Origin: an uncultured Candidatus Melainabacteria bacterium
GTDB taxonomy: Bacteria; Cyanobacteriota; Vampirovibrionia; Gastranaerophilales; Gastranaerophilaceae
Reading direction: 5' to 3'
Length of the DNA: 64,000 nt
Assembly (NCBI GenBank): GCA_934754425.1
Contig: CAKVIN010000011.1
Coordinates: 20,067-84,066, forward strand
The position numbers and the translations under genes were made by a program. Of the stretch, positions 1 through 7,931 are shown one piece after another; within the stretch, counting starts at the first letter, position 1; each line of letters begins with the position of its first letter. The notes below the pieces were generated by a model that saw only the letters and a program-made list of their open reading frames with translations, was not told the DNA's origin and searched no databases.

Positions 1-74
1 TTAGAAAACGTGTTTTAACTCTGGAAAATGGTGAAATAATAAGAGATATTCAGGCAGGTACGTATGGACAATAG
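1..74 (+). CDS. ftsE: Cell division ATP-binding protein FtsE, C-terminal end only
   Basis: This is the last 23 codons of a gene that begins before the window. The readable frame starts at base 3 and gives RKRVLTLENGEIIRD followed by a short tail and TAG at 72-74. A basic residue, a hydrophobic strand and LENGEIIRD are the usual ending of an FtsE ATPase. The next gene, ftsX, starts inside it at 64, an 11-bp overlap that implies translational coupling. FtsE and FtsX form the ABC-type complex that controls septal peptidoglycan hydrolases at the inner membrane. The family call rests mainly on the neighbour, since so little of the protein is present. Confidence 0.75.
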   Translation, partial: RKRVLTLENGEIIRDIQAGTYGQ

Positions 75-972
75 TAAGCAACAATTGAAAAAACAGGTTA
101 AAAAACACATACCAAAAGATTGGTTATGTGAATTGAGAATTGCTTACAGAATTGTTATGGAAGCTGTTAATGATATTAAAAGAACCGGTATAAACAATTT
201 AGTCATTATTACGACAATGGCTGCTATTTTGACTTTATTCGGTGTTCTGTTTCGCTTTACGCTATCATTATCAACATTTGCTAATGAATTAGGAAATGTG
301 TTAGAAATTTCCGTATATTTAAAACAAAATACATCTGCGGCGATTGTTAAAGATAGAGTCCGAGAAATTAAACATGTAAAATCAGTAACTTTAAAACCAA
401 AAGAAGAGTCTTGGAATAGTTTAAAACAAGAATTAGGTTTGCATGATATTTCAAATCCTCTTCCTGATACATTAAGAGTAAAAGTTGATAAACCGGAAAA
501 TATATCTGATGTTTATAATCAAATCAAGCCTATTGCCGGTGTCGAAGATTTGGGTTATGCAAAAGAGTTAGCTAAGAAAATGCAGGTATTAACAAATGTT
601 GTTAATACTACGATGATATTTGTAATAATCATATCAGCGGCATTAACGATAACAATTATAAATAATACAATACGTTTGGTTATTCAAGCTAGAAAAGACG
701 AAATAGAAATTATGCGCTTGATGGGGGTTAGTAATTGGTATATAAAAACTCCATTAATTATGCAAGGGGCTTTTTATGGTTTTGTATCATCAATAATAGC
801 AGTATTACCGTTGAATTGTATACAAGGATTGTTGATAAATGTGCATAAATTCTTTTTGATTCCAAATCCTGCTTCTGCGCAAAATATTGTAATTATAACA
901 TTGTTGATTATTGGAACAACTTTTGGTGCAATAGGAAGTTTCTTATCAATTAAAAAGCATTTACAAGTATAG
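64..972 (+). CDS. ftsX: Cell division protein FtsX
   Basis: A 302-residue inner-membrane protein, the transmembrane partner of FtsE. The sequence shows the FtsX plan: a cytoplasmic N-terminus, a first membrane helix at about residues 44-66, an extracytoplasmic loop of about 115 residues, and three further helices near 185-205, 230-255 and 270-295. The cytoplasmic motif RKDEIEIMRLMGVSNWYI just before the third helix is the conserved FtsX segment that contacts the ATPase. It overlaps the end of ftsE by 11 bp, and an HDOD gene follows in the same direction after about 14 bp. The complex normally relays ATP hydrolysis across the membrane to activate peptidoglycan hydrolases during division. Confidence 0.93.
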   Translation: MDNSKQQLKKQVKKHIPKDWLCELRIAYRIVMEAVNDIKRTGINNLVIITTMAAILTLFGVLFRFTLSLSTFANELGNVLEISVYLKQNTSAAIVKDRVREIKHVKSVTLKPKEESWNSLKQELGLHDISNPLPDTLRVKVDKPENISDVYNQIKPIAGVEDLGYAKELAKKMQVLTNVVNTTMIFVIIISAALTITIINNTIRLVIQARKDEIEIMRLMGVSNWYIKTPLIMQGAFYGFVSSIIAVLPLNCIQGLLINVHKFFLIPNPASAQNIVIITLLIIGTTFGAIGSFLSIKKHLQV

Positions 973-986
973 AAAAGGTGATTGAA

Positions 987-1784
987 ATGGATAAAACCGT
1001 AGAATTAGTAAATAGTGTTAAAGATATACATGCTATGCCTAGCGTAATTGTAAAGGCATTAAATATAATGAAAAAACCGACAGCAAGTATGAAAGAGCTT
1101 GGTGATATTGTTATGTTTGACCAATCTTTAACAATTAAGATTTTAGCATTGGTTAATTCTGCTTATTATGGTTTTTCGCAACAAATAAGTTCTATTAATA
1201 TTGCATTATCTTTATTGGGCATGGTAAAAGTTAAGAATATTATTGTAGCTGTAGCTATGAAACCGATGATGTCAAATGCCGGTGATAAAGAATTATGGAA
1301 ACATTCTATGCGTGTTGCAGCCGGATGTGAATATTTAGCAAATTTAACTAAAGTTACAGATTCTGATGAAGCATTTATTTCAGGTTTTGTTCATGACGTA
1401 GGAAAAATTGTTTTACATATGTCAAATGAGAAATTGTATGATAAAGTGTTAAAAGCCGTAAGTGATGGTGCAGATATATTAGATGCAGAAAAAAAATATT
1501 ATGAATCTGATCACGTCAAAACAGGTTCTTTATTAGCAAAAAGATGGCAATTGCCTATTTTGTTGGCTAATATTATATCTTATCACCATGCGCCAAGTTT
1601 ATCTTCTATTCCTGTACCTTGTAATTTGGTTAGTCTTATTGATAAAGTTGTACAAACAGAATTCAATCCAAATTCAGTAGATAAAGATTTTATTAAATCT
1701 TTAGGCATTGATTTTGAGGATTTGCAGGATTTGAGAGAAGCTGTTCTACAAAAGGCAGAGGTTCTTATTTCAGAATTAAATTAA
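987..1784 (+). CDS. HDOD-domain signalling protein
   Basis: A 265-residue stand-alone HDOD protein. An upstream GTG at 978 is in frame, but the Shine-Dalgarno AAAAGGTG lies over that codon and is correctly spaced for the ATG at 987, so I chose 987. HDOD features are AMPSVIVKALNIM near the start, FDQSLTIKILALVNSAYYGF, the LLGMVKVKNIIV helix, HDVGKIVL and YHHAP. HDOD domains resemble HD phosphohydrolases but are thought to act as scaffolds or regulators in cyclic-di-GMP and two-component signalling. Here part of an HD signature (HDVGK) persists, so residual metal binding is possible. It sits 12 bp upstream of the degenerate GGDEF-like gene at 1797, and the two may act together. Confidence 0.85.
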   Translation: MDKTVELVNSVKDIHAMPSVIVKALNIMKKPTASMKELGDIVMFDQSLTIKILALVNSAYYGFSQQISSINIALSLLGMVKVKNIIVAVAMKPMMSNAGDKELWKHSMRVAAGCEYLANLTKVTDSDEAFISGFVHDVGKIVLHMSNEKLYDKVLKAVSDGADILDAEKKYYESDHVKTGSLLAKRWQLPILLANIISYHHAPSLSSIPVPCNLVSLIDKVVQTEFNPNSVDKDFIKSLGIDFEDLQDLREAVLQKAEVLISELN

Positions 1785-1796
1785 TGTGGGTTTATC

Positions 1797-2966
1797 ATGC
1801 AAGGAAGAATTGTTTTAGTAACTAATGATTCAGATTTTTTTGAATTTATTTCTCCACGTTTAAAATTGAGAAAATCTGATGAGTTATTTAGATTTAAGTT
1901 TGATGAACTTCCTGAAAAGCTGCATTTGTTAAAATCTTCTGTATTAATAATAAATAGTGAGAGTTCTAAAGTTCAAACTTTAGAACTTTTAAAAATATTG
2001 AAAGAAAATCCTACTTTAGTATTTTCTTTTAATGAAGATGATGATTTTAGAATTGCTTGTTTAAAATATGGAGCTCTTTCTTTTTTTACTCCTATGAATA
2101 CTGATGTAGAAATTGATGCATTTTTATCATCTGCATTAAACATAGCTTCGATATTAACAAAAAATATTCGGTATCGTGAAATTTTGGAAAATCAAAAATT
2201 GATTTCTCCAAATAATGAAATATTGTTGAATTATTCAAGTATTATAGAAAGCGAGCTCGATAAGATAAATAAAACATCAACTCCCGCTGTTTTGGCTGCT
2301 ATTGCACCTAATGATAAAACAAAATTTCTTATTCAACCTAATCAGATAGAAACAGTAATACTTAATAATATACGAAAAAATGATATATTAATGAGCTATG
2401 CAACTAATAAATATTTTTTGTTATTATTTGATACAGATGTGGAAGGTGCGCAGAAAATTTGGGGAAAGATACAAAAACAATTACCTCAAAAAGTTTATGC
2501 CGGATTTGCAAAGGCTTTTTGTAAAAATAGACAACAGCTTATTAATGAAGCATTAAATAAGTTGCATGAGGCAATAAATTTTGAAAAAGTTTCTGATACT
2601 ATGGATGAAAATTTGTCTTTGGATAATAATTTTAAGTTGCTTCGTCAAAATTTTAATAAGAAATTTGAACAAATTATTTATCCTGCTTTTTATCATATAA
2701 AACAAAAATATAGTGATAAACTGTATGGTGTAATTATAGAGCTAGAAAATGGAGAAGGATTTGGAATATTAAGGATAAAAAATCAACGAGAATTGGCAAA
2801 GTTTAAAATTTCATCTCCGGGGTTTTCTAAAATAAATATAGATATTAATTTTTATTCAGGTGAAACCGATTCAAGACGAATATCATTAGAGCCGGATGAA
2901 TTGGAGGCTGGTTTGTTAGAAGATTTATTAGAGCAGTTTATTATAGAATTTAAAAAAGGAGAATAA
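1797..2966 (+). CDS. Unknown protein with receiver-like and degenerate GGDEF-like regions
   Basis: A 389-residue protein without a family I can name firmly. Residues 1-110 look like a CheY-type fold (RIVLVTNDSDFFEFI, then SVLIINSE and LKYGALSFFTPMN) but lack the usual phospho-acceptor pattern. Residues about 155-260 follow the order of a GGDEF domain: ILMSYATNKYFLLLFDTDVE stands where the active-site R..GGDEF...L segment would be, followed by KVYAGFAKAF and a helix with LHEAINFEK. The signature glycines and acids are absent, so it should not make cyclic-di-GMP. The C-terminal 100 residues are unassigned. It lies between the HDOD gene and an isochorismatase-like gene, with 2 bp before the latter. 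Confidence 0.5.
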   Translation: MQGRIVLVTNDSDFFEFISPRLKLRKSDELFRFKFDELPEKLHLLKSSVLIINSESSKVQTLELLKILKENPTLVFSFNEDDDFRIACLKYGALSFFTPMNTDVEIDAFLSSALNIASILTKNIRYREILENQKLISPNNEILLNYSSIIESELDKINKTSTPAVLAAIAPNDKTKFLIQPNQIETVILNNIRKNDILMSYATNKYFLLLFDTDVEGAQKIWGKIQKQLPQKVYAGFAKAFCKNRQQLINEALNKLHEAINFEKVSDTMDENLSLDNNFKLLRQNFNKKFEQIIYPAFYHIKQKYSDKLYGVIIELENGEGFGILRIKNQRELAKFKISSPGFSKINIDINFYSGETDSRRISLEPDELEAGLLEDLLEQFIIEFKKGE

Positions 2967-2968
2967 AA

Positions 2969-3517
2969 ATGGCACAATTAAATTCAGAAAATAGTTTAGT
3001 ATTAATTATTGATGTGCAAGAAAAACTTTTAAATGCAGTTTTTAACAAAGAAACATTAAGCAAAAAGGCTGCTATTATTTCAAAAACAGCACAAATTTTA
3101 GGTATTCCTGTTATAGTTACAGAACAATATCCTAAAGGATTGGGAAATACTGTTGAAGAAGTAAAGCAAGTTTTACCTGAAAATACACAGTTTTTTGAAA
3201 AAACTTCATTTTCTGCGTTAAATAATCCTGAAATTTTGGATGCAATAAAATCATATAATAAAAATCAAATTGTTATTTTCGGAATAGAAACTCATATTTG
3301 TGTAAATCAAACAGCTGCAGCATTGTTGGAGTTGGGCTATGAAGTAAATGTTGTAAAAGATGCTTGTGGAAGCCGTTCTGAAATTGAATACGAAGCAGGA
3401 CTTGAAAGAATGAAAGATAATGGCGCTCATATTTTAACTACTGAAATTGCTTTATTTGAATGGCTAAAAGGCGCAAAGAATCCTAATTTTAAAGATGTTC
3501 AAGCTTTAATTAAATAG
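2969..3517 (+). CDS. Isochorismatase-family cysteine hydrolase
   Basis: A 182-residue enzyme of the isochorismatase-like hydrolase superfamily, which includes nicotinamidases and other amide or vinyl-ether hydrolases. The catalytic triad can be read as Asp15 (LIIDVQEKLL), Lys78 (FFEKTSFSAL) and Cys111 (FGIETHICVNQTA). The cis-peptide region before the nucleophile cysteine is intact, so it should be active. The substrate cannot be told from sequence. The start ATG is preceded by AAAAAAGGAG inside the end of the upstream gene, 2 bp away, so the pair is translated from one message. It converges with the decarboxylase gene at 3522, with only 4 bp between the stop codons and no clear terminator. 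Confidence 0.9.
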   Translation: MAQLNSENSLVLIIDVQEKLLNAVFNKETLSKKAAIISKTAQILGIPVIVTEQYPKGLGNTVEEVKQVLPENTQFFEKTSFSALNNPEILDAIKSYNKNQIVIFGIETHICVNQTAAALLELGYEVNVVKDACGSRSEIEYEAGLERMKDNGAHILTTEIALFEWLKGAKNPNFKDVQALIK

Positions 3518-3521
3518 AGAA

Positions 3522-4565
3522 TTAAAACTTAGAAGATATTTTTGCAAGTGCATGTTTTAAACGTAAAATTTTGGCTGAATTTGTACCTAAACCAGTTAGA
3601 AGCATAGTAGATTTTTCGTTTGTACGTTCATCTTCGATATCGAATTTGTCAAAAAGAATTTCTGATAGCTCATAGCCTGTCAGATTTTCTTTTTTTATAA
3701 GAATTTTTGTAATATCATCGCCATAAAATTCTATGTCATTAAATTCTTGTTTTAATTTTTCAATCTCAGAAATTAATGTTTCAATTTTTTGCCTTCCACG
3801 TTTAGAGTTTAAATAATTAATATTGGCTTCAATTGTAGCAAGCATTGGGTAAGATGGTGAAGTTGTATTAATTAATTTTAAAGCTGAGTCAATATCCAAG
3901 TCGCAATTAGAATGCAATAATGCAGTAGGATTTATTCCGCCTGCGGTTTTGTGTAATGATTGTATCGTGAAATCTGCATATTTAATTGCTGATTCCGGTA
4001 AATTTTCTGAAAACGGATACAAAGCACCATGAGCTTCGTCCACAATTAAATACGTATTGTATTCTTTGCAGATTTTACTTATGTGTTCAATATCAGAAAC
4101 AATTCCTTCATAACTTGGAGATGTAACAATAATTGCTTTGGGAGAATGCTTTTTTAACAGTTCTTCAATATTGTTTAATCTTTCGTAAACTCCCCATTGT
4201 TCATTGAAAGGTAAACTATATTCAACAACTTCAGCTCCAGCTAATTTACCTGCATTTTTATGACAAGGATGTGAATATTCCCATATAAGGAGCTTATCGT
4301 TGGCTTGGCAGCAAGATAAAACTGCAGCAATGATTCCGCTGGTTGAACCATTTGTTAAAAACTTTGTTTTTTTTGTTTTATATATAAAAGCAGCTTTTTT
4401 TTCAGCTTCGTATAGTGCTGCTTCTGGATTATATGCATCAACTTCTGAAATATCAGCACGATACCATTGATAAAATTTATGAAGAATGCAAAGTTTTCCA
4501 TCGTGTGAAGGTGTTGTAAATAGAGTTGTTCTATTTTTTTTTCTTAATAATGATAAAAGTCCCAT
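3522..4565 (-). CDS. PLP-dependent Orn/Lys/Arg decarboxylase-like protein, major domain only
   Basis: A 347-residue fold-type I PLP enzyme resembling the major domain of ornithine/lysine/arginine decarboxylases. Visible motifs are FLTNGSTSGIIAA (phosphate binding), WEYSHPCHKNAGKLAGAEVV, TSPSYEGIVSDI, IVDEAHGALYPF (Asp176 for the pyridine nitrogen) and SLHKTAGG with the Schiff-base Lys206. Most such decarboxylases carry a C-terminal domain and exceed 450 residues. This one has only a short tail, as in the compact forms common in Firmicutes and cyanobacteria. The expected role is polyamine precursor formation, but which amino acid it uses cannot be read. It is transcribed alone and converges with the hydrolase gene. 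Confidence 0.82.
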   Translation of the reverse strand: MGLLSLLRKKNRTTLFTTPSHDGKLCILHKFYQWYRADISEVDAYNPEAALYEAEKKAAFIYKTKKTKFLTNGSTSGIIAAVLSCCQANDKLLIWEYSHPCHKNAGKLAGAEVVEYSLPFNEQWGVYERLNNIEELLKKHSPKAIIVTSPSYEGIVSDIEHISKICKEYNTYLIVDEAHGALYPFSENLPESAIKYADFTIQSLHKTAGGINPTALLHSNCDLDIDSALKLINTTSPSYPMLATIEANINYLNSKRGRQKIETLISEIEKLKQEFNDIEFYGDDITKILIKKENLTGYELSEILFDKFDIEDERTNEKSTMLLTGLGTNSAKILRLKHALAKISSKF

Positions 4566-4606
4566 ATGTGAATTCTATCATAAAAATGCTTTATTGATAA
4601 GAATAT

Positions 4607-4639
4607 AGGAATTACCGTCCGGTTAAGGATGGTAATCCC
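4607..4639 (-). terminator. Imperfect hairpin downstream of the XRE gene
   Basis: On the minus strand GGGATTACCATCC pairs imperfectly with GGACGGTAATTCC around a short loop, just after the stop codon of the regulator gene at 4649. The following bases (CTATATTCTTATC) are only moderately T-rich, so termination may be partial. Confidence 0.4.
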
Positions 4640-4648
4640 TAAACTATT

Positions 4649-5209
4649 TTATTTTATGTTTAATAAATATTTTCGTGCACAATCAAGCATTGTTGTAACC
4701 AAACCGGAATTTGAATAAATATTCATTCCTCCTGATTCCATAACTTGTTTTGCCCTTTGTTCCCATAGGTTATAAATATCTTCATCAGGCATATTTAATA
4801 CTTTGCCTATCATTTTTAACTCTTTATAATCCAGTGGAATAGGTAGTGCGCCACGCAATAAATCGACTATATCAATTCTTTTTTTACGTGGGAATGATTT
4901 TAGGAATGAAACAACAGATAGCTTGTTCTCTTTCATATATTCTTTAATAGTTTCAACTGCTTCATCAATAAGAATCGGCTCTTGTGGAATACGATATTCT
5001 CCAAATTCTTCCGGCTCAATATCCATAACGGTTGCAATACGCTCTATTGTAGTTCCTCTAGTTGAAAAAGGAACGGTTTCATCAATTAAATTGTAAACGT
5101 ATGATAGTGTAACGCCTATCATTTCAGCAAAATCACGTTTATGTAAAGAATTTTTCTCTAAAAATTTTGCTACTTTTTCTGAACTTTTTTCTGGGATTAT
5201 TTGTTTCAT
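4649..5209 (-). CDS. XRE-family helix-turn-helix regulator
   Basis: A 186-residue predicted transcription factor. Residues 11-60 form a Cro/C1-type helix-turn-helix: VAKFLEKNSLHKRDFAEMIG, then VTLSYVYNLI as recognition helix, then ERIATVMDIEPEEFGEYRI. The remaining 120 residues are helical (KEYMKENKLSVVSFLKSFP, then IVDLLRGALPIPLDYKEL) and may bind a ligand or mediate oligomerisation. The target is unknown. A 174-bp region separates it from a divergently transcribed small gene at 5417, so it could control that promoter and its own. Within this region ATCTAAG near 5233 and CTTAGAT near 5288 form separated inverted half-sites, a weak operator candidate. Confidence 0.8.
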   Translation of the reverse strand: MKQIIPEKSSEKVAKFLEKNSLHKRDFAEMIGVTLSYVYNLIDETVPFSTRGTTIERIATVMDIEPEEFGEYRIPQEPILIDEAVETIKEYMKENKLSVVSFLKSFPRKKRIDIVDLLRGALPIPLDYKELKMIGKVLNMPDEDIYNLWEQRAKQVMESGGMNIYSNSGLVTTMLDCARKYLLNIK

Positions 5210-5364
5210 TTTTATTACCTCATAATTTTTATATCTAAGATTTGGTTAACTATAAGATAATGTAGTGTAAAGTTTTTTATAACCCTACCTTAGATGACCA
5301 ACTTAACAATTCATAAAATATTAAAAATAAGAATGAAAAAGATTATAGAATATCTAACAAAAAC

Positions 5365-5393
5365 TTGACACAAAAATAACTTAATGCTAGACT
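5365..5393 (+). promoter_or_regulatory. Sigma-70-type promoter with extended -10
   Basis: TTGACA at 5365-5370 is a perfect -35 box. After 17 bp comes TAGACT at 5388-5393, preceded by TGC, which makes an extended -10. Transcription would start near 5400, which excludes the ATG at 5384 as the start of the small gene and favours 5417. Confidence 0.72.
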
Positions 5394-5416
5394 TGGTTGT
5401 TGTTTTGGAGTACATA

Positions 5417-5590
5417 ATGGAATTAACAAACGAAGAAATTGTGACAAAATTACTATCTGCAAATCAAGTTTTGCGTGTAAAAAATAATATGTCGTTTGTG
5501 ACTACTCCTTTGTATGATTTGGGTGATTTTTTAAAAAATTATAAACCGGAACCTTCACCTTATGAAGGGAAATATGTTTTTATAAGATAA
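5417..5590 (+). CDS. Small uncharacterised protein (57 aa)
   Basis: A 57-residue protein that begins MELTNEEIVTKLLSANQVLR and ends YEGKYVFIR. I chose the ATG at 5417 because a good Shine-Dalgarno (TTGGAG at 5405-5410) precedes it by 6 bases and because the upstream in-frame ATG at 5384 lies inside the -10 region of the promoter at 5365-5393. No signal peptide or membrane segment is seen and I do not recognise the family. It has its own consensus promoter and an intrinsic terminator 12 bp after the stop, so it is an independent transcription unit. It is divergent from the XRE regulator gene and may be its target. Confidence 0.6.
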   Translation: MELTNEEIVTKLLSANQVLRVKNNMSFVTTPLYDLGDFLKNYKPEPSPYEGKYVFIR

Positions 5591-5601
5591 ATTTTTGTAA
5601 T

Positions 5602-5628
5602 AAAAAAGCTCCTTTATAGGAGCTTTTT
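5602..5628. terminator. Bidirectional intrinsic terminator
   Basis: AAAAAGCTCC and GGAGCTTTTT form a perfect stem around TTTATA. Both strands carry T-tracts, so it serves the small gene ending at 5590 (plus) and the Gly/Asn-rich gene ending at 5630 (minus). Confidence 0.88.
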
Positions 5629-5629
5629 G

Positions 5630-6871
5630 TTATTTCTTTTTACTTGTTACATCACCTTTGCCGTATCCTTCGTGATATTTATATTGCATTAAGTGTAAGT
5701 TATTACCGTCAGTTTGTAATACATATTTTTGTGTTAATTGTTTACCGTGGAAGATAACTTCTCCATCAACGACTTCCACTTCTACGTATGGTACATTTAA
5801 TTGATGAACATTACCTTTATCATCTTTGTATTTCAGTACAGGAATTGTCCATTTGTCATTTGTATTTTGTGTAGGATTGCCAAGTGTAACATCTTTAAAG
5901 TCAGGTATTTTTGAGGCATCAATTACATTTTTAAGTTTGCTTAATAAATCTGCTGTTATTTTATTTTTTTCGACATTAGAGTAGCCTGTTTCATAGAATG
6001 ATTCTTTAATTGCAATTCTCAAGTCTGGGTTCTTAATTTGATTAAGTATCTCGCGTAATTGTGCAGGAGTTGTACTATTATCATGTGCTAGTTGAATAGC
6101 TTTCTTCTTATAAGCTTCTTTGTCAGTATCAGATAAGTCATTATAATCTGTTTTTAGTAATTCATCTAAGCTATTAGCACTATTAATTGTTTCTATTTTG
6201 CTTGGTGTTGTTGCTGTTGTACTTGTCGCAGGTGCAGGCGTTGGTGGCGCTGCTGTTGTTGTAGATGTAGTTTGAGAGGTTGGTTCACTGCTTGTATTAT
6301 CTTTACCATTAAGTTCTGGGAACTTTGCTTCAAGCTTAGTCATCAAATCATGATAAGCACCTTTGTTCATGTTTTCATTCATTGGATCTAATGGTTTTTC
6401 GTACAATTCTTTAATTTCATTATATAATTCTTTAGCTTTTTCTTTGCTTTTTGGCTTATCAGCTTTTCCTAATAATTTATTAACATCTTTTTCTAATTCA
6501 TTATATTTTTCATTGTCTTTATCGACAGGTGAATTAGATGTATTGTTGTTGGTGTTATTAGTATTATTAGCGTTGTTACCCCACCAACCACCATTGTTGC
6601 CAATGCTATTAAACCAAGGCATCATTCCGCCTCCCCAGAGACCCATACCGCCAAAGTTCATACCACCGCCGAGCATGTTTGTAAACAAACCGCCAAAAGC
6701 ATTTCCTAAACCGGCACCAAAGCCGCTCCAGAATCCGCCGTGACTTCCATTGTTGCCACAACTTATATTATATGTTGTATTAAATATACTGCCATAATTA
6801 CTGCCACCACAATGGTTCGAATGGAACATTTCGTAGTGTTTAAATGCACTGTGACAATTAATTCTGACCAT
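5630..6871 (-). CDS. Gly/Asn-rich protein of unknown function
   Basis: A 413-residue protein that I cannot assign. Residues 1-110 are rich in Gly, Asn, Phe and Met (NAFGGLFTNMLGGGMNFGGM and WWGNNANNTNNTNNNTSN), followed by a Lys/Glu-rich helical stretch near 115-190, a Thr/Ala/Pro linker near 195-225, a helical region, and a C-terminal part ending in Lys residues that looks beta-rich. There is no classical signal peptide. The composition suggests a structural or surface-associated protein with a flexible N-terminus. It is transcribed alone from the three-part promoter at 6901-6958, which is shared by six other sites in this window. Its 5' leader contains AACGAGG, which resembles the other leaders of that set. 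Confidence 0.6.
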   Translation of the reverse strand: MVRINCHSAFKHYEMFHSNHCGGSNYGSIFNTTYNISCGNNGSHGGFWSGFGAGLGNAFGGLFTNMLGGGMNFGGMGLWGGGMMPWFNSIGNNGGWWGNNANNTNNTNNNTSNSPVDKDNEKYNELEKDVNKLLGKADKPKSKEKAKELYNEIKELYEKPLDPMNENMNKGAYHDLMTKLEAKFPELNGKDNTSSEPTSQTTSTTTAAPPTPAPATSTTATTPSKIETINSANSLDELLKTDYNDLSDTDKEAYKKKAIQLAHDNSTTPAQLREILNQIKNPDLRIAIKESFYETGYSNVEKNKITADLLSKLKNVIDASKIPDFKDVTLGNPTQNTNDKWTIPVLKYKDDKGNVHQLNVPYVEVEVVDGEVIFHGKQLTQKYVLQTDGNNLHLMQYKYHEGYGKGDVTSKKK

Positions 6872-6900
6872 AATCGTTACCTCGTTTTGCTTACATCTGT

Positions 6901-6958
6901 TATATATAAAAAGTATTTAATAGATAGATAATTTCAAGGTTTACAATTATTGTTACAA
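6901..6958 (-). promoter_or_regulatory. Three-part promoter module, site A
   Basis: Read on the minus strand: TTGTAACAA (6950-6958), 14 bp, GAAATTAT (6928-6935), 13 bp, ACTTTTTATATATA (6901-6914). The start codon of the Gly/Asn-rich gene lies 29 bp further on. Element order and spacing match six other sites in the window. The upstream box is a perfect palindrome about its centre. Confidence 0.65.
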
Positions 6959-6967
6959 AACTTAATA

Positions 6968-7000
6968 AAAAGTCCTTTTCTAATAGAGAAAAGGACTTTT
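6968..7000 (-). terminator. Intrinsic terminator of ycf23
   Basis: AAAAGTCCTTTTCT pairs with AGAGAAAAGGACTTTT around a 3-base loop. On the minus strand it lies 24 bp after the ycf23 stop codon. The pairing also gives a T-tract on that strand. Confidence 0.82.
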
Positions 7001-7023
7001 GGCTTTTTATTTGTATTTTGTTA

Positions 7024-7779
7024 TTAAACTAATTCAACAGTATATTGAGCGTTGCGTTCAGCAATCTCTACAAGGCTTTTTGATACTGCTAACATAGAAA
7101 TTTCTGAATCAAGTTTGTTTACACAAGAACCGCAACCAATAGCAGAAGCGCCAGAAGCGAATGCTAATGAAGCTGTTGTAGGATTGATTCCTGTAGCTGT
7201 CATAATTGGTAATTCAATGTTTCTAGAAAGTTCAATTGTGTTAGAAAGGGTAAGTTCAGCTCTTTCTACAAGACCTCTAACACCGTTTGAAGGAGTTTCG
7301 TTAGAGAAGTGACCTTCTGTTTGAATTAAGTCAATGCCAATTTCTTCAAGATTGCGAGCTAATTCAATTTGTTCAGCAATTTCTAATTCTCCAGGAATAG
7401 TTACACAGAAGAATACGTCATTACCAACAAGTTCTCTAGTTTGTTTTGCTAAAGCTAAAACTTGTGCAGCTGAGAAAGCTTGACCTTTTTTGTAAAGTGC
7501 ATCAAAGTTTCCTAGTTCAATAGCATCTGCACCAAGGATTACAGCGTGTGCTAAAGATTCAGGGTTAACAGAAGATACAAAAATTGGTAATTCAGTCATT
7601 TGTCTAGCCATTGCAATGATATCAGGGTCTGCACAAATATCAACAGCACTAGCTCCTGAATTTGAAGCTGCTAAAATAACTTTTTTTACATTGTTAACAT
7701 CGAAATTATCAATACCTGCAATAATTTTTACTGCTCTTTTTTCGCTTAAAGCTCTTTTAAAACTTTCGATTCTTGACAT
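7024..7779 (-). CDS. ycf23: Ycf23/DUF561 family protein
   Basis: A 251-residue (beta/alpha)8-type protein of the DUF561 family, known as Ycf23 in algal plastids and found throughout cyanobacteria. Its biochemical role is unknown. Recognisable segments are VKIIAGIDNFDVNNVKKVIL, GASAVDICADPDII, PIFVSSVNPESLAHA, GADAIELGNFDALY and IMTATGINPTTASLAFASGA. The frame is open much further upstream, but the ATG at 7779 has a proper Shine-Dalgarno (AGGAGAAAATT on the minus strand) and begins MSRIESFKRAL, where family similarity begins, so the longer version is rejected. The gene supports a cyanobacterial-lineage origin for the window. It is monocistronic with its own terminator. Confidence 0.85.
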   Translation of the reverse strand: MSRIESFKRALSEKRAVKIIAGIDNFDVNNVKKVILAASNSGASAVDICADPDIIAMARQMTELPIFVSSVNPESLAHAVILGADAIELGNFDALYKKGQAFSAAQVLALAKQTRELVGNDVFFCVTIPGELEIAEQIELARNLEEIGIDLIQTEGHFSNETPSNGVRGLVERAELTLSNTIELSRNIELPIMTATGINPTTASLAFASGASAIGCGSCVNKLDSEISMLAVSKSLVEIAERNAQYTVELV

Positions 7780-7931
7780 AATTTTCTCCTTTTGTGTCGA
7801 TTGTGATAAAACATCTCGTTCATTATACATTAAAATTTGAAGCCTTGCAAGATATAGTCTAAAGGTATTTTGCAAGATAATTGAATTGTACGTTAAATTT
7901 TGAAAAAATTTATATAAACATGGAGAGTGTA

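Noticed and set aside
6363..6743. 126-residue plus-strand frame with Pro-rich end
   Set aside because: It is the antisense of the Gly/Asn-rich gene. Its Pro/Leu composition is the mirror of Gly/Asn codons, and it lacks a ribosome site.
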